From the NCBI GenBank assembly GCA_902614355.1, contig CACMKP010000002.1, positions 43,203 to 107,202 on the forward strand: a stretch of 64,000 bases of DNA, read 5' to 3'. The stretch is from an uncultured Pelagibacteraceae bacterium (GTDB taxonomy: Bacteria > Pseudomonadota > Alphaproteobacteria > Pelagibacterales > Pelagibacteraceae). Below the pieces are notes generated by a model, which saw nothing but the letters and a program-made list of their open reading frames with translations, made no database searches and had not been told where the DNA came from. Below are positions 9,067 through 17,173 of this stretch, piece after piece. Position 1 is the first letter of the stretch. Each line of letters begins with the position of its first letter. Both the position numbers and the translations under genes were made by a program.

Positions 9067-10257
9067 ATGAGTACAGAAGTAAATTTAGAGAAAATATACA
9101 AGAATTCTATTCAGATTTTATCTGATTTAATTGGATTTAAAACTATTTCAGGAGATGATAACAATGATTTAATTAATTATTGTGAAAAATACCTTAGTAA
9201 CCTAGGGGCATCCTCATTTAAAACATACGATGAAGAAAAAAAAAGAGTAAATCTTTTTGCAACAATTAAAGCAAAAAAATCAAATGGGATAAAACCAATA
9301 ATTTTATCTGGTCATACTGATACTGTTCCCGTTTCCAAAAGTTGGAGCACAGATCCTTTTAAGGCAACAATTAAAGAAGATAAACTTTATGGAAGGGGTT
9401 CTTGTGACATGAAAGGATTTATTGCATGCACTCTAGCATTTGCTCCAATTTTTTCTAAAGTTGATTTGAATAGAGATATTCATTTTTCTTTTACTTTTGA
9501 TGAGGAAACTGCATGCTTAGGTGCACCAATATTGATTGAAGAACTTAAAAAAAGAAAAATTCAAAATGGAATTTGTATAGTTGGTGAGCCTACGAATATG
9601 AAAATTATAGATGCACACAAAGGATGCTACGAATACACAACTTATTTTGAAGGACTTGCAGGACACAGCTCAATGCCACACAAAGGTGTCAGTGCTGTTG
9701 AATTTGCATCAAAGTATGCCACCAAATTAATAGAGCTTAGAGAAGAACTAAAAAAAAGAGCACCTAAAGACTCAATATTTGATCCTCCATTTTCAACGCT
9801 ACAAGTTGGAGGTATATTTGGAGGTATAGCTCATAACGTAATAGCTGATAAATGTCGCGTTGAATGGGAAACAAGACCAGTTGTCAAAGAAGATGGTGTA
9901 TTCCTAAATCAGCAAATAGATAAATATGCAAAAAATGTTTTATTGCCAGAAATGAAAAAAGTTTTTCCTAATTCAAAAATAACAAAAGAGATAATTGGTG
10001 AGGTTACTGGTTTCGATCGTATAAATAAATCAGAGGCATGTGAATTGGTCTCAAGTCTAACTGGTGATAATTCTAGGGAAGTTGTGTCCTTTGGAACTGA
10101 AGCAGGACTATTTCAAGAAATAGGTATTAGCACAGTTGTTTGTGGCCCAGGTTCTATAGAACAAGCTCACAAAGTTGATGAGTTTATAGAACTGAATGAA
10201 CTTAAAAAATGTTTGAAATTTCTTGACGGAATTAAAGATAAATCTACTCTTAATTAG
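9067..10257 (+). CDS. argE: Acetylornithine deacetylase (M20 family)
   Basis: Cytoplasmic zinc amidohydrolase that removes the acetyl group from N-acetylornithine in arginine synthesis. The 396-residue protein has the M20 order: ILSGHTDTVPV (first metal histidine and catalytic Asp), YGRGSCDMKGFIA (bridging Asp), FTFDEETACLGA (catalytic and metal glutamates), VGEPTNMKI, then the dimerisation domain with GLAGHSSMPHKG, and SFGTEAGLFQEIG with a late GPGSIEQAHKVDEF carrying the last metal histidine. It is a single gene, divergent from csaA and convergent with the aldehyde dehydrogenase (8-base overlap of the 3' ends). A related amide could be the true substrate, for example N-acetyl-diaminobutyrate from ectoine. 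Confidence 0.88.
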   Translation: MSTEVNLEKIYKNSIQILSDLIGFKTISGDDNNDLINYCEKYLSNLGASSFKTYDEEKKRVNLFATIKAKKSNGIKPIILSGHTDTVPVSKSWSTDPFKATIKEDKLYGRGSCDMKGFIACTLAFAPIFSKVDLNRDIHFSFTFDEETACLGAPILIEELKKRKIQNGICIVGEPTNMKIIDAHKGCYEYTTYFEGLAGHSSMPHKGVSAVEFASKYATKLIELREELKKRAPKDSIFDPPFSTLQVGGIFGGIAHNVIADKCRVEWETRPVVKEDGVFLNQQIDKYAKNVLLPEMKKVFPNSKITKEIIGEVTGFDRINKSEACELVSSLTGDNSREVVSFGTEAGLFQEIGISTVVCGPGSIEQAHKVDEFIELNELKKCLKFLDGIKDKSTLN

Positions 10258-11686
10258 TCCAACCACCAACTGATTTAACCTCTAAGAATTCTTGAAGACC
10301 ATGTTCACCAGCTTCTCTACCTATTCCTGAATGTTTAAAACCTCCAAAAGGTGTATCGATTGCTATACCTGCTCCATTTACATCCACCATTCCTGATCTG
10401 AGTTTTTTTGCAACTCGTTTAGCTTTTTCTTGGTCTTGAGTTTGGATATAATTTGTTAGTCCGTAAGGAGTATCATTTGCAATTTTGATTGCGTCTTCTT
10501 CTGACTCAAATGGTATAACTGACAATACAGGTCCAAAAATTTCGGTTCTAGCTATTTCCATACTATTATCAACGTCGACAAACACAGTTGGTTTTACAAA
10601 ATATCCTTTTTCATGACCATCAGGCTTTCCTAGTCCGCCCGCGATTAGTTTTGCTCCTTCGTCAATTCCTTTTTTAATTAAATCTTGAATCTTATTATAT
10701 TGGGACTCTGATACAACTGGCCCAATATGCTCCCCTTCTTTTTTAGGATCCCCTACCTCTATACTGTCTGTGTACTCTTTAAGTTTTTTTATTGCCTCAG
10801 AGTAATTCGATTTTTCAATTAACATTCTTGTTGGTGCATTACATGATTGACCTGAGTTTTTAAAACATCTTAAAGCACCCCATTCAATAGCTTTTGGATC
10901 AGCATCTTTAAAAATTATATTTGCACCTTTGCCACCTAATTCTAAACTTACTCTTTTAAAATCATTGGCTGCATTCTGTGAAATTAAAGCACCAGCTCTA
11001 GTCGAACCAGTAAAAGAAATCATATTAATATCTGGATGTCGCGTCAGAGCATCGCCAGTTATATTTCCATCACCATTTATTAAATTAAATACTCCTGGGG
11101 GAAATTTTGTTTCATCAATAATTTCGGTCAAAATCATTGATGATAATGGAGCAAGTTCTGATGGTTTTAAGACCATTGTACACCCTGATGCCAAAGCAGG
11201 TATTACCTTAAGACAAACCTGATTCATTGGCCAATTCCATGGTGTTATCAATGCACAGACTCCTTTAGGCTCGTATAAAAGTCTTTGATTGGGAGCATGA
11301 TCGCCCAAGGGTTTTTCAAATTCAAAATTCTTAAGATGTCTTATAAAAGATTTAATGTGAGCAGCTCCTGTGCCTACTTGAAGCTTAGTTGCAAAGTCTT
11401 TTGGTGCACCCATTTCAGTAGTGATTGCCTCAGAAATATCTGCCCACCTTTTTTTATAATTTTCGTAGAGTTTTTCTAAAAGTTTTACTCTTTCTTCTTT
11501 AGTTGAAAAAGCCCAAGAGATATAAGCTTCTTTAGCTGAATTTACAGCAATATCGACATCTTCTTTATTACCAAGAGTTATGATCGCACATTTTTCTTCT
11601 GTGGAAGGATTAACAACTTCAATTTGTTGTTTGCTTTTTGGAACCTGCCATCTTCCATTTATATAAAAATTTTTTTTATCTTTCAT
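10250..11686 (-). CDS. Aldehyde dehydrogenase (NAD(P)-dependent)
   Basis: Oxidises an aldehyde to the acid with NAD(P). The 478-residue protein has the full ALDH layout: PWNWPMNQVCLKVIPAL and VLKPSELAPLS for the cofactor, FTGSTRAGALI, the general base in LELGGKGANII, the catalytic cysteine in NSGQSCNAPTRM, and EIFGPVLSVIPF plus PFGGFKHSGIGREAG near the end. I prefer the ATG at 11686 (MKDKKNFYING); an in-frame ATG at 11719 would add 11 residues and overlap the upstream ureohydrolase gene by 14 bases. Following a guanidino hydrolase, it could oxidise an amino- or guanidino-butyraldehyde, which is inference. Confidence 0.88.
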   Translation of the reverse strand: MKDKKNFYINGRWQVPKSKQQIEVVNPSTEEKCAIITLGNKEDVDIAVNSAKEAYISWAFSTKEERVKLLEKLYENYKKRWADISEAITTEMGAPKDFATKLQVGTGAAHIKSFIRHLKNFEFEKPLGDHAPNQRLLYEPKGVCALITPWNWPMNQVCLKVIPALASGCTMVLKPSELAPLSSMILTEIIDETKFPPGVFNLINGDGNITGDALTRHPDINMISFTGSTRAGALISQNAANDFKRVSLELGGKGANIIFKDADPKAIEWGALRCFKNSGQSCNAPTRMLIEKSNYSEAIKKLKEYTDSIEVGDPKKEGEHIGPVVSESQYNKIQDLIKKGIDEGAKLIAGGLGKPDGHEKGYFVKPTVFVDVDNSMEIARTEIFGPVLSVIPFESEEDAIKIANDTPYGLTNYIQTQDQEKAKRVAKKLRSGMVDVNGAGIAIDTPFGGFKHSGIGREAGEHGLQEFLEVKSVGGWTN

Positions 11687-11705
11687 AATTTCTAATAACT
11701 TTTTG

Positions 11706-12665
11706 TTATTTTTTTGCAAATAAATTAGTTAATTCATAAACAATTGTAGCAGCAGCAAGTGATGTTACTTCGGCATGATCGTAAGCTGGTGAAACCTCAA
11801 CTACATCTGCAGATATAAGATTGAGGCCTGATAAACCTCTTAAAACATTTACCATTTCCCTTGAGGTCATTCCAGCAATTTCTGGTGTTCCTGTACCTGG
11901 TGCGAAAGCTGGGTCTAATACGTCTATATCTATAGATAAGTATAAAGGATTGTTGCCTACTCTTTTTTTAATTCTCTCAGCTATATTATCCGTCCCCTCT
12001 GATTGAAATTCATCACAATGAATAATTTTAAATCCAAAACTCTCATCATTCTTAATGTCATCTCTGCTATATAAAGGACCTCTAATTCCAACATGCATTG
12101 ATGCATCATCTAAAAATAAATTTTCTTCCCTCGCTCTTCTAAAAGGAGTTCCATGAGTATATGGAGCTCCAAAATATGTGTCCCAAGTATCAAGATGAGC
12201 ATCAAAGTGCACTAATGAGACTGGTCCATTGTTAATCTTGTTCACCGCTTTTAAGAGAGGAAAAGCAATTGTATGATCTCCACCTAAACAAATAATACCT
12301 CCAACCTTTTTTAATAACTCTTCAGCTCCTACTTCTATCTGTTTTATTGCTTCATTAATATTAAATGGATTACAAGTAATATCTCCAGCATCAGCTACTT
12401 GTTGAATTTTAAATGGTTCAACATCATAACTTGGATGATAATTGGTTCTTAAATGCCTTGAGGCCTGTCTTATACTTTGAGGTCCAAATCTTGCTCCAGG
12501 TCTATAACTCGTGCCGGCATCGAATGGAACTCCAACGATTGCAACGTCACAACTTTCTACATCTCTTAGCTCTGGTAATCTAGCAAACGTTGAAGGCCCT
12601 GCAAACCTGGGAACTTTTGTTCCACTAACTGGTTGAATTGGATCTTTATTAGTTTTTTTTTTCAC
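11706..12665 (-). CDS. Agmatinase/guanidinobutyrase-family ureohydrolase
   Basis: Dinuclear manganese enzyme that removes urea from a guanidino compound (agmatine, guanidinobutyrate or guanidinopropionate). The 319-residue protein shows GVPFDAGTSYRPGARFGPQS near residue 47, the metal motifs LGGDHTIAFPLL, LVHFDAHLDTWD and LSIDIDVLDPAFAPGTGTPE, and GLNLISADVVEVSPAYDH. Agmatinase (speB) is the default name, but members with this exact pattern also include guanidinobutyrases, so I leave the symbol empty. It is the first gene of a two-gene unit with the aldehyde dehydrogenase and is divergent from a secreted peptidase gene across 54 bases. Confidence 0.87.
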   Translation of the reverse strand: MKKKTNKDPIQPVSGTKVPRFAGPSTFARLPELRDVESCDVAIVGVPFDAGTSYRPGARFGPQSIRQASRHLRTNYHPSYDVEPFKIQQVADAGDITCNPFNINEAIKQIEVGAEELLKKVGGIICLGGDHTIAFPLLKAVNKINNGPVSLVHFDAHLDTWDTYFGAPYTHGTPFRRAREENLFLDDASMHVGIRGPLYSRDDIKNDESFGFKIIHCDEFQSEGTDNIAERIKKRVGNNPLYLSIDIDVLDPAFAPGTGTPEIAGMTSREMVNVLRGLSGLNLISADVVEVSPAYDHAEVTSLAAATIVYELTNLFAKK

Positions 12666-12719
12666 ACTAAAAACTGTATCACATTCTTTTAATTTGGAAT
12701 ATCTTCTATATTGAGATTT

Positions 12720-13442
12720 ATGATTTATTTTAGATATATAATATTATTCTTTATAGTTTTTAATTCCGCGCACGCAGATACTATTTACAATCTCATTAAA
12801 ATTCCTAATTTGGAAATATATAATATTAAAACTCCAAATAAGCTTAGATACTTATACGCTAAACAACCTTTCACAATAGGAGTTGATAATAATATAAATT
12901 GTTACAACTCTAAAAAAAAAACTTTAGACAAAAAGTATAAAGTTATTCAAAAAAATTTGAGCAAATACGATCAAGTATTTTTGAAAAAAATAAATTTAAA
13001 ATATATTGTTTTATGTGAAGACTTATCAATTTCAAATATCAATACAGCAGGAATTCCAGATAATATAATGAAAACATTAATTCTCGATATAAAGTTTGAT
13101 GAAAAATATTTTGAACGAGTAATTCATCATGAAGTTTTTCATATAATTAACGATAGTTTTAAAGATATATTTAATGAAAGTACTTGGTCGAGCTTCAATT
13201 TAACAGATTTTAAATATGCAGAATGTTCCACCTGTACCGATAAATTAGGTTTGGAAACTTATATTAATACTAAGGGATTTTTCTCAGAATACTCGCAATC
13301 TACTGCATCTGAGGATATGGCAGAAGTTTTTTCTCATTTGATGATTGGAACTAATTTAAAGAATATAGACCCCATTTTAGAAAAAAAAATAAATTTTATA
13401 AAAAAAAATTTGTTAAGAATTGATCCAAATTTTATCCTATGA
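12720..13442 (+). CDS. Secreted putative zinc metallopeptidase
   Basis: A 240-residue protein with a clear signal peptide (MIYFRYIILFFIVFNSAHA, likely cleaved after Ala). The motif VIHHEVFHII has the HExxH-like zinc pattern, and a conserved-looking block further on (SEDMAEVFSHLM) supplies the acidic residue seen in small gluzincin-type peptidases. Two closely spaced cysteines (ECSTC) precede it. I use the ATG at 12720; a TTG at 12711 is in frame but adds three residues only. The stop overlaps the cyclophilin start (ATGA), so the two exported proteins are made together. The substrate is unknown; envelope or peptidoglycan-linked peptides are possible. Confidence 0.65.
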   Translation: MIYFRYIILFFIVFNSAHADTIYNLIKIPNLEIYNIKTPNKLRYLYAKQPFTIGVDNNINCYNSKKKTLDKKYKVIQKNLSKYDQVFLKKINLKYIVLCEDLSISNINTAGIPDNIMKTLILDIKFDEKYFERVIHHEVFHIINDSFKDIFNESTWSSFNLTDFKYAECSTCTDKLGLETYINTKGFFSEYSQSTASEDMAEVFSHLMIGTNLKNIDPILEKKINFIKKNLLRIDPNFIL

Positions 13443-14086
13443 TCAAAAAAATTAAGGCAACAAGATCAGAAAAAATAATTCTTATATTTTTACTATCCTT
13501 GGCAATATTTTCTTTTGGTTCTTTTTTTTTAATAAAGAATAAATGTTTATTTGTAAAAAATTATGATCCAACAAAAATTACTTTTGAAAATCCTTCAAAT
13601 ATCGCAATTTTAAATGTTCCTTGTGGAAATGTTATAATTGAACTTTATCCTCAAATTTCTCCAAATGCTGTTCAAAGATTTAAGAAATTAGTTGAGTCTA
13701 AAGCCTATGATAATTCTGCCTTTCATAGAGTGATTAAAGATACACTTGTGCAAGCGGGTGATTTAGAATTTGGTAAAAAAGGAAACTTGAATTATGCAAA
13801 GATTGGCACTGGCAAGTCTGGTTTAGGAACAATAAATTCAGAGATAGACACTCCATTTGATTTTAAAAAAGGGAGTGTGGGATTAGCAAGATCAAAAAAT
13901 TATAATACAGAAGATAGTCAGTTTTTTATAATTTTAAGAGATGAACCGTTATACGAGTCTGAATACACTCCTATAGGTAGAGTAATTTACGGTTTAGAGG
14001 CGCTAAAAAAAATTAAGTACCTTGATAAATCTCAGTATGTGCTAAGACCAGATTTTATTAATTCTGTTAGAATGCTAATTAACTAA
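13439..14086 (+). CDS. Membrane-anchored cyclophilin-type peptidyl-prolyl isomerase
   Basis: Cyclophilin-type isomerase (cis-trans prolyl isomerisation), 215 residues. An N-terminal membrane segment (IILIFLLSLAIFSFGSFFLI, about residues 13-32) anchors it with the catalytic domain in the periplasm. The domain has FHRVIKDTLVQAGDLEFG, where FHRV carries the conserved Phe and Arg, and TEDSQFFIIL with the QFF block. It overlaps the peptidase gene by 4 bases upstream and its 3' end overlaps the convergent fadB-like gene by 12 bases. It probably assists folding of exported proteins. The usual glycine-rich GFMIQGGD loop is degenerate (TLVQAGD), so activity may differ from textbook cyclophilins. Confidence 0.85.
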   Translation: MIKKIKATRSEKIILIFLLSLAIFSFGSFFLIKNKCLFVKNYDPTKITFENPSNIAILNVPCGNVIIELYPQISPNAVQRFKKLVESKAYDNSAFHRVIKDTLVQAGDLEFGKKGNLNYAKIGTGKSGLGTINSEIDTPFDFKKGSVGLARSKNYNTEDSQFFIILRDEPLYESEYTPIGRVIYGLEALKKIKYLDKSQYVLRPDFINSVRMLIN

Positions 14087-16297
14087 TGGCTTACCAGTAG
14101 CTAAGGTGTGTTTTATTCTGTCTTGTGTTTTTTTTGTTTCGATTAATCTCATAAATGCATCTAGCTCTAACTTAAACAAATCATCTTCTGTCAATGTTTT
14201 GTCTATTGTTGTGTCCCCACCACTTAAAACATTTGCCAATTCTTTTGCAACTTTTACGCCATGGTCTAATATCACTTTTTCATTATAAAGTTTTTCTATA
14301 ATCTTATTCATTTCACCTCTGACACTTTCCCCAGGAAGCCTAAATACAAGCTCCTCAGGTACTTTAAAACTTTTATTCTCATTAAGGATTTTTTTTGAGA
14401 CCTCTAATAAACTGTTTCTATTCATAATTTTTTTGTCTTCGGGTCTTAGATATTTCAACGGTTCAGCTTCTACAGGTGAGGTAGCTGTCTTTCCATATCC
14501 AATAATATCAAAAACTTTAAGTGGAGCAAAATTTGGATCTTTTTTTGCTTGTTCTGTCTCTAACCATCTGCCTAACATTTCCTTACATCCTCCACCTGCA
14601 GGAATTAATCCAACAATGGTCTCAACAAGTCCTACAACAATATTTGTATGAGATGCTACAAAATTACTTTGAACCATAACCTCAAAGCCACCACCAAGCG
14701 TTAAACCCGATGGAGCAGAAATCACAGGATATTTTGAATATTTTAAATGCTTACACGTCTCTTGAAAATATTTAATAAATTTTTCTATTGATTTAAAATC
14801 ATTTTTGTCTGCAAATTGCATGGTATAAGTTAGGTTTACACCCGCAGAGAATTGCATACTCTCATTTATAATTATTAAAGGTTTGTCAGTAGCTTTTTTA
14901 AGAGCATCCATGGAGTCGTAATCTAAAGTATTAGCTTTAGTGGTAAACTCAACAATATTATAATCTTGGAACCTATAAATCTTTGCAGAGTCATTGCCAT
15001 CTAAACTCATTGTTGTTTTTTTAACTTTGCCTAATGTTTCAATATTGGTGTATTTCTGTCTTTCTCCATAGAAGTCTTCATTTTTATTTTTATTTAATTC
15101 TTCTAAAAAATTATTCCCACTAAAATCATCGACTTTGTTAAAAAAGTTTTTAACACCGATTTCCTCAAGCATTTCGAATGGTCCTTTGGCCCAGTTAAAA
15201 CCTAACCGCATTGCCTCATCAATATCATTAAATTGTTTAGTAATCCCTGGAACTAGAGATGATGCATATTTTATTATTTTTGAAATCACGGACCACGCAT
15301 ACTCACCGTATTTGTCTTCTCTGTTAATTAATCCGGAAAGATCTACCTTGTCAGACTTAATATCAATTTTTTTGCTTGGAGAATAATCACCCGTTTCAAG
15401 ATTAATTGCCTCCATAACTTTAGTAGTTCCAGATTTATTCATTCTATAAAAACCACCCTTACCTTTTCTTCCCGTATAACCCGTCTCAATTAACTTTTTT
15501 ACTAATGGGATTTCTTTAGCAACTTCATGAAATTCATCTGTTTCTGGCAGCTCTTTAATAAAACTTTTTAATACATCAGCCATTAAATCGATCCCAATCA
15601 AGTCATAGAGACCAAAAACACCTGTTTTTGGAATTCCCATCGGCCTTCCAAAAATAGCGTCTGCCTCCTCAACTGATAACTTCATTTTAAAAGCTTCTGT
15701 CATTGCAATTTGCATTGCATAAACTCCCACTCTATTTCCTAAAAATCCTGGTGTATCGTTACAAATAATTGCACCTTTACCTAGCTCAGTTTCACAAAAT
15801 TCTTTTAATTGATTTATTTTATTTAGATCGTTGTTCTCATTTTTAACAATTTCTAATAGCCCCATATATCTAACAGGATTAAAAAAATGAGTTATACAGA
15901 AATCTTTTTTTTCCGTATCTGTTAAGTTTTGAGATAAAACTTTTATAGGTATCGAAGAAGTATTAGATGAAACAATTGCGCCTGCTTTTCTTGATTTAAA
16001 TATTTTTTCATAAATTTGGTGTTTTACATCTATTCTTTCAACTACCGCCTCAACAATCCAATCAGCATTTTTTACAACATCAAAATCATCAGATATATTT
16101 CCAACTTTAATATTATTTATTTTAGATTTATCAATTAATAATGGAGGTCTAGATTTATGAATTCTTTCTCTAGCCTTTTCACTAATTTCTGTTTTTAAAT
16201 CTAATAGTGTGACTGGGATATTTGCATTACAGAGATGGGCTGCTATACCACTTCCCATCGTACCAGAACCAATCACCACAACATTTTTTATATTCAT
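14075..16297 (-). CDS. Bifunctional 3-hydroxyacyl-CoA dehydrogenase / enoyl-CoA hydratase
   Basis: Beta-oxidation enzyme, 740 residues, combining NAD-dependent 3-hydroxyacyl-CoA dehydrogenase and enoyl-CoA hydratase. The dehydrogenase is N-terminal: VVIGSGTMGSGIAAHLCNA for NAD, SNTSSIPI, ITHFFNPVRYMGLLEIV with the catalytic His, and NDTPGFLGNRVGVY, followed by the C-terminal HAD domain (GTGRKGKGGFY-like region). The crotonase-like half starts near residue 440, with SAGVNLTY and SAPSGLTLGGGFEVMVQSNF forming the oxyanion hole, and a catalytic-side VGLIPAGGGCKEML. This order is the reverse of E. coli FadB. It follows potC by 12 bases and may be read with the transport operon. Confidence 0.88.
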   Translation of the reverse strand: MNIKNVVVIGSGTMGSGIAAHLCNANIPVTLLDLKTEISEKARERIHKSRPPLLIDKSKINNIKVGNISDDFDVVKNADWIVEAVVERIDVKHQIYEKIFKSRKAGAIVSSNTSSIPIKVLSQNLTDTEKKDFCITHFFNPVRYMGLLEIVKNENNDLNKINQLKEFCETELGKGAIICNDTPGFLGNRVGVYAMQIAMTEAFKMKLSVEEADAIFGRPMGIPKTGVFGLYDLIGIDLMADVLKSFIKELPETDEFHEVAKEIPLVKKLIETGYTGRKGKGGFYRMNKSGTTKVMEAINLETGDYSPSKKIDIKSDKVDLSGLINREDKYGEYAWSVISKIIKYASSLVPGITKQFNDIDEAMRLGFNWAKGPFEMLEEIGVKNFFNKVDDFSGNNFLEELNKNKNEDFYGERQKYTNIETLGKVKKTTMSLDGNDSAKIYRFQDYNIVEFTTKANTLDYDSMDALKKATDKPLIIINESMQFSAGVNLTYTMQFADKNDFKSIEKFIKYFQETCKHLKYSKYPVISAPSGLTLGGGFEVMVQSNFVASHTNIVVGLVETIVGLIPAGGGCKEMLGRWLETEQAKKDPNFAPLKVFDIIGYGKTATSPVEAEPLKYLRPEDKKIMNRNSLLEVSKKILNENKSFKVPEELVFRLPGESVRGEMNKIIEKLYNEKVILDHGVKVAKELANVLSGGDTTIDKTLTEDDLFKLELDAFMRLIETKKTQDRIKHTLATGKPLVN

Positions 16298-16309
16298 GTA
16301 ATGAAATTT

Positions 16310-17164
16310 TTATCGATTTATACCTCTGAGTCTTTCAGATCTTCTTCTTAAAAGTTCAGCGGTAACTAATATTAATGTTGATAAAATAATCAGACAAGTT
16401 GCAACAGCAAGAATTGTTGGACTTAGTTGTTCCCTCAAACCTGTCCACATTTGAATTGGTATAGTTGTGTTTTCTAATCCAGCTAAAAATAGAACTACTA
16501 CAACTTCATCAAATGATGTAACAAAAGCAAATAGCCCTCCAGATATCACTCCTGGTAAAATAAGTGGTAAAGTGATTTTCATAAATGTATTTACTGGGTC
16601 ACTACCTAAACTTGCTGCAGCTCTTGTGACACTATGATCGAACCCTGATAGAGTTGCGGTTACTGTAATAACTACAAATGGCGTTCCTAAAATAATATGT
16701 GCAAGTACTATTCCTGTGTGAGTGGCTGCTAAGCCAACTTTAGCCATAAAGAAAAATATCGCTACACCTGAAATAATTAAAGGAACTATCATAGGTGAAA
16801 TTAATACTGCCATAATTAAACCTTTGTACGGCATATGCCTGCTACTCAAACCCAAAGCCGCAACTGTTCCAAGTATTACCGAGCCTATTGTTGCAAAGAT
16901 AGCAATGATAAAACTATTTTTTGCAGCTAATCCCCAAGGATTTTTAGTCCCATAAATCATATCTTGATACCATCTTAAAGAAAACGCATCAGGATCTAAA
17001 CGTTTCATTCCATCAGAAAAAACTAAAAATTCCTCAGCATTAAAAGATAATGGGAAAATAACAAACAATGGTGCAACAAGAAAAAAAAATACTGCTGCAC
17101 AGATTGTCAAATAAACATAGTGCCAAATTCTATAATGTGGTTCTGTATATTTTGGTAAAGCCAT
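16310..17164 (-). CDS. potC: ABC transporter permease, PotC type
   Basis: Inner-membrane permease of the spermidine/putrescine-type ABC family, 284 residues with about six membrane segments. The EAA coupling loop reads RAAASLGSDPVNTFMKITLP, which docks on the ATPase. It starts 9 bases after potB ends and is the last transporter gene of the run potA-potD-potB-potC. The C-terminal ELLRRRSERL is a positively charged cytoplasmic tail. The imported compound is not determined by sequence; polyamines are the default, but see the ectoine-hydrolase-like genes upstream. Confidence 0.87.
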   Translation of the reverse strand: MALPKYTEPHYRIWHYVYLTICAAVFFFLVAPLFVIFPLSFNAEEFLVFSDGMKRLDPDAFSLRWYQDMIYGTKNPWGLAAKNSFIIAIFATIGSVILGTVAALGLSSRHMPYKGLIMAVLISPMIVPLIISGVAIFFFMAKVGLAATHTGIVLAHIILGTPFVVITVTATLSGFDHSVTRAAASLGSDPVNTFMKITLPLILPGVISGGLFAFVTSFDEVVVVLFLAGLENTTIPIQMWTGLREQLSPTILAVATCLIILSTLILVTAELLRRRSERLRGINR

Positions 17165-17173
17165 TCTATCTAT

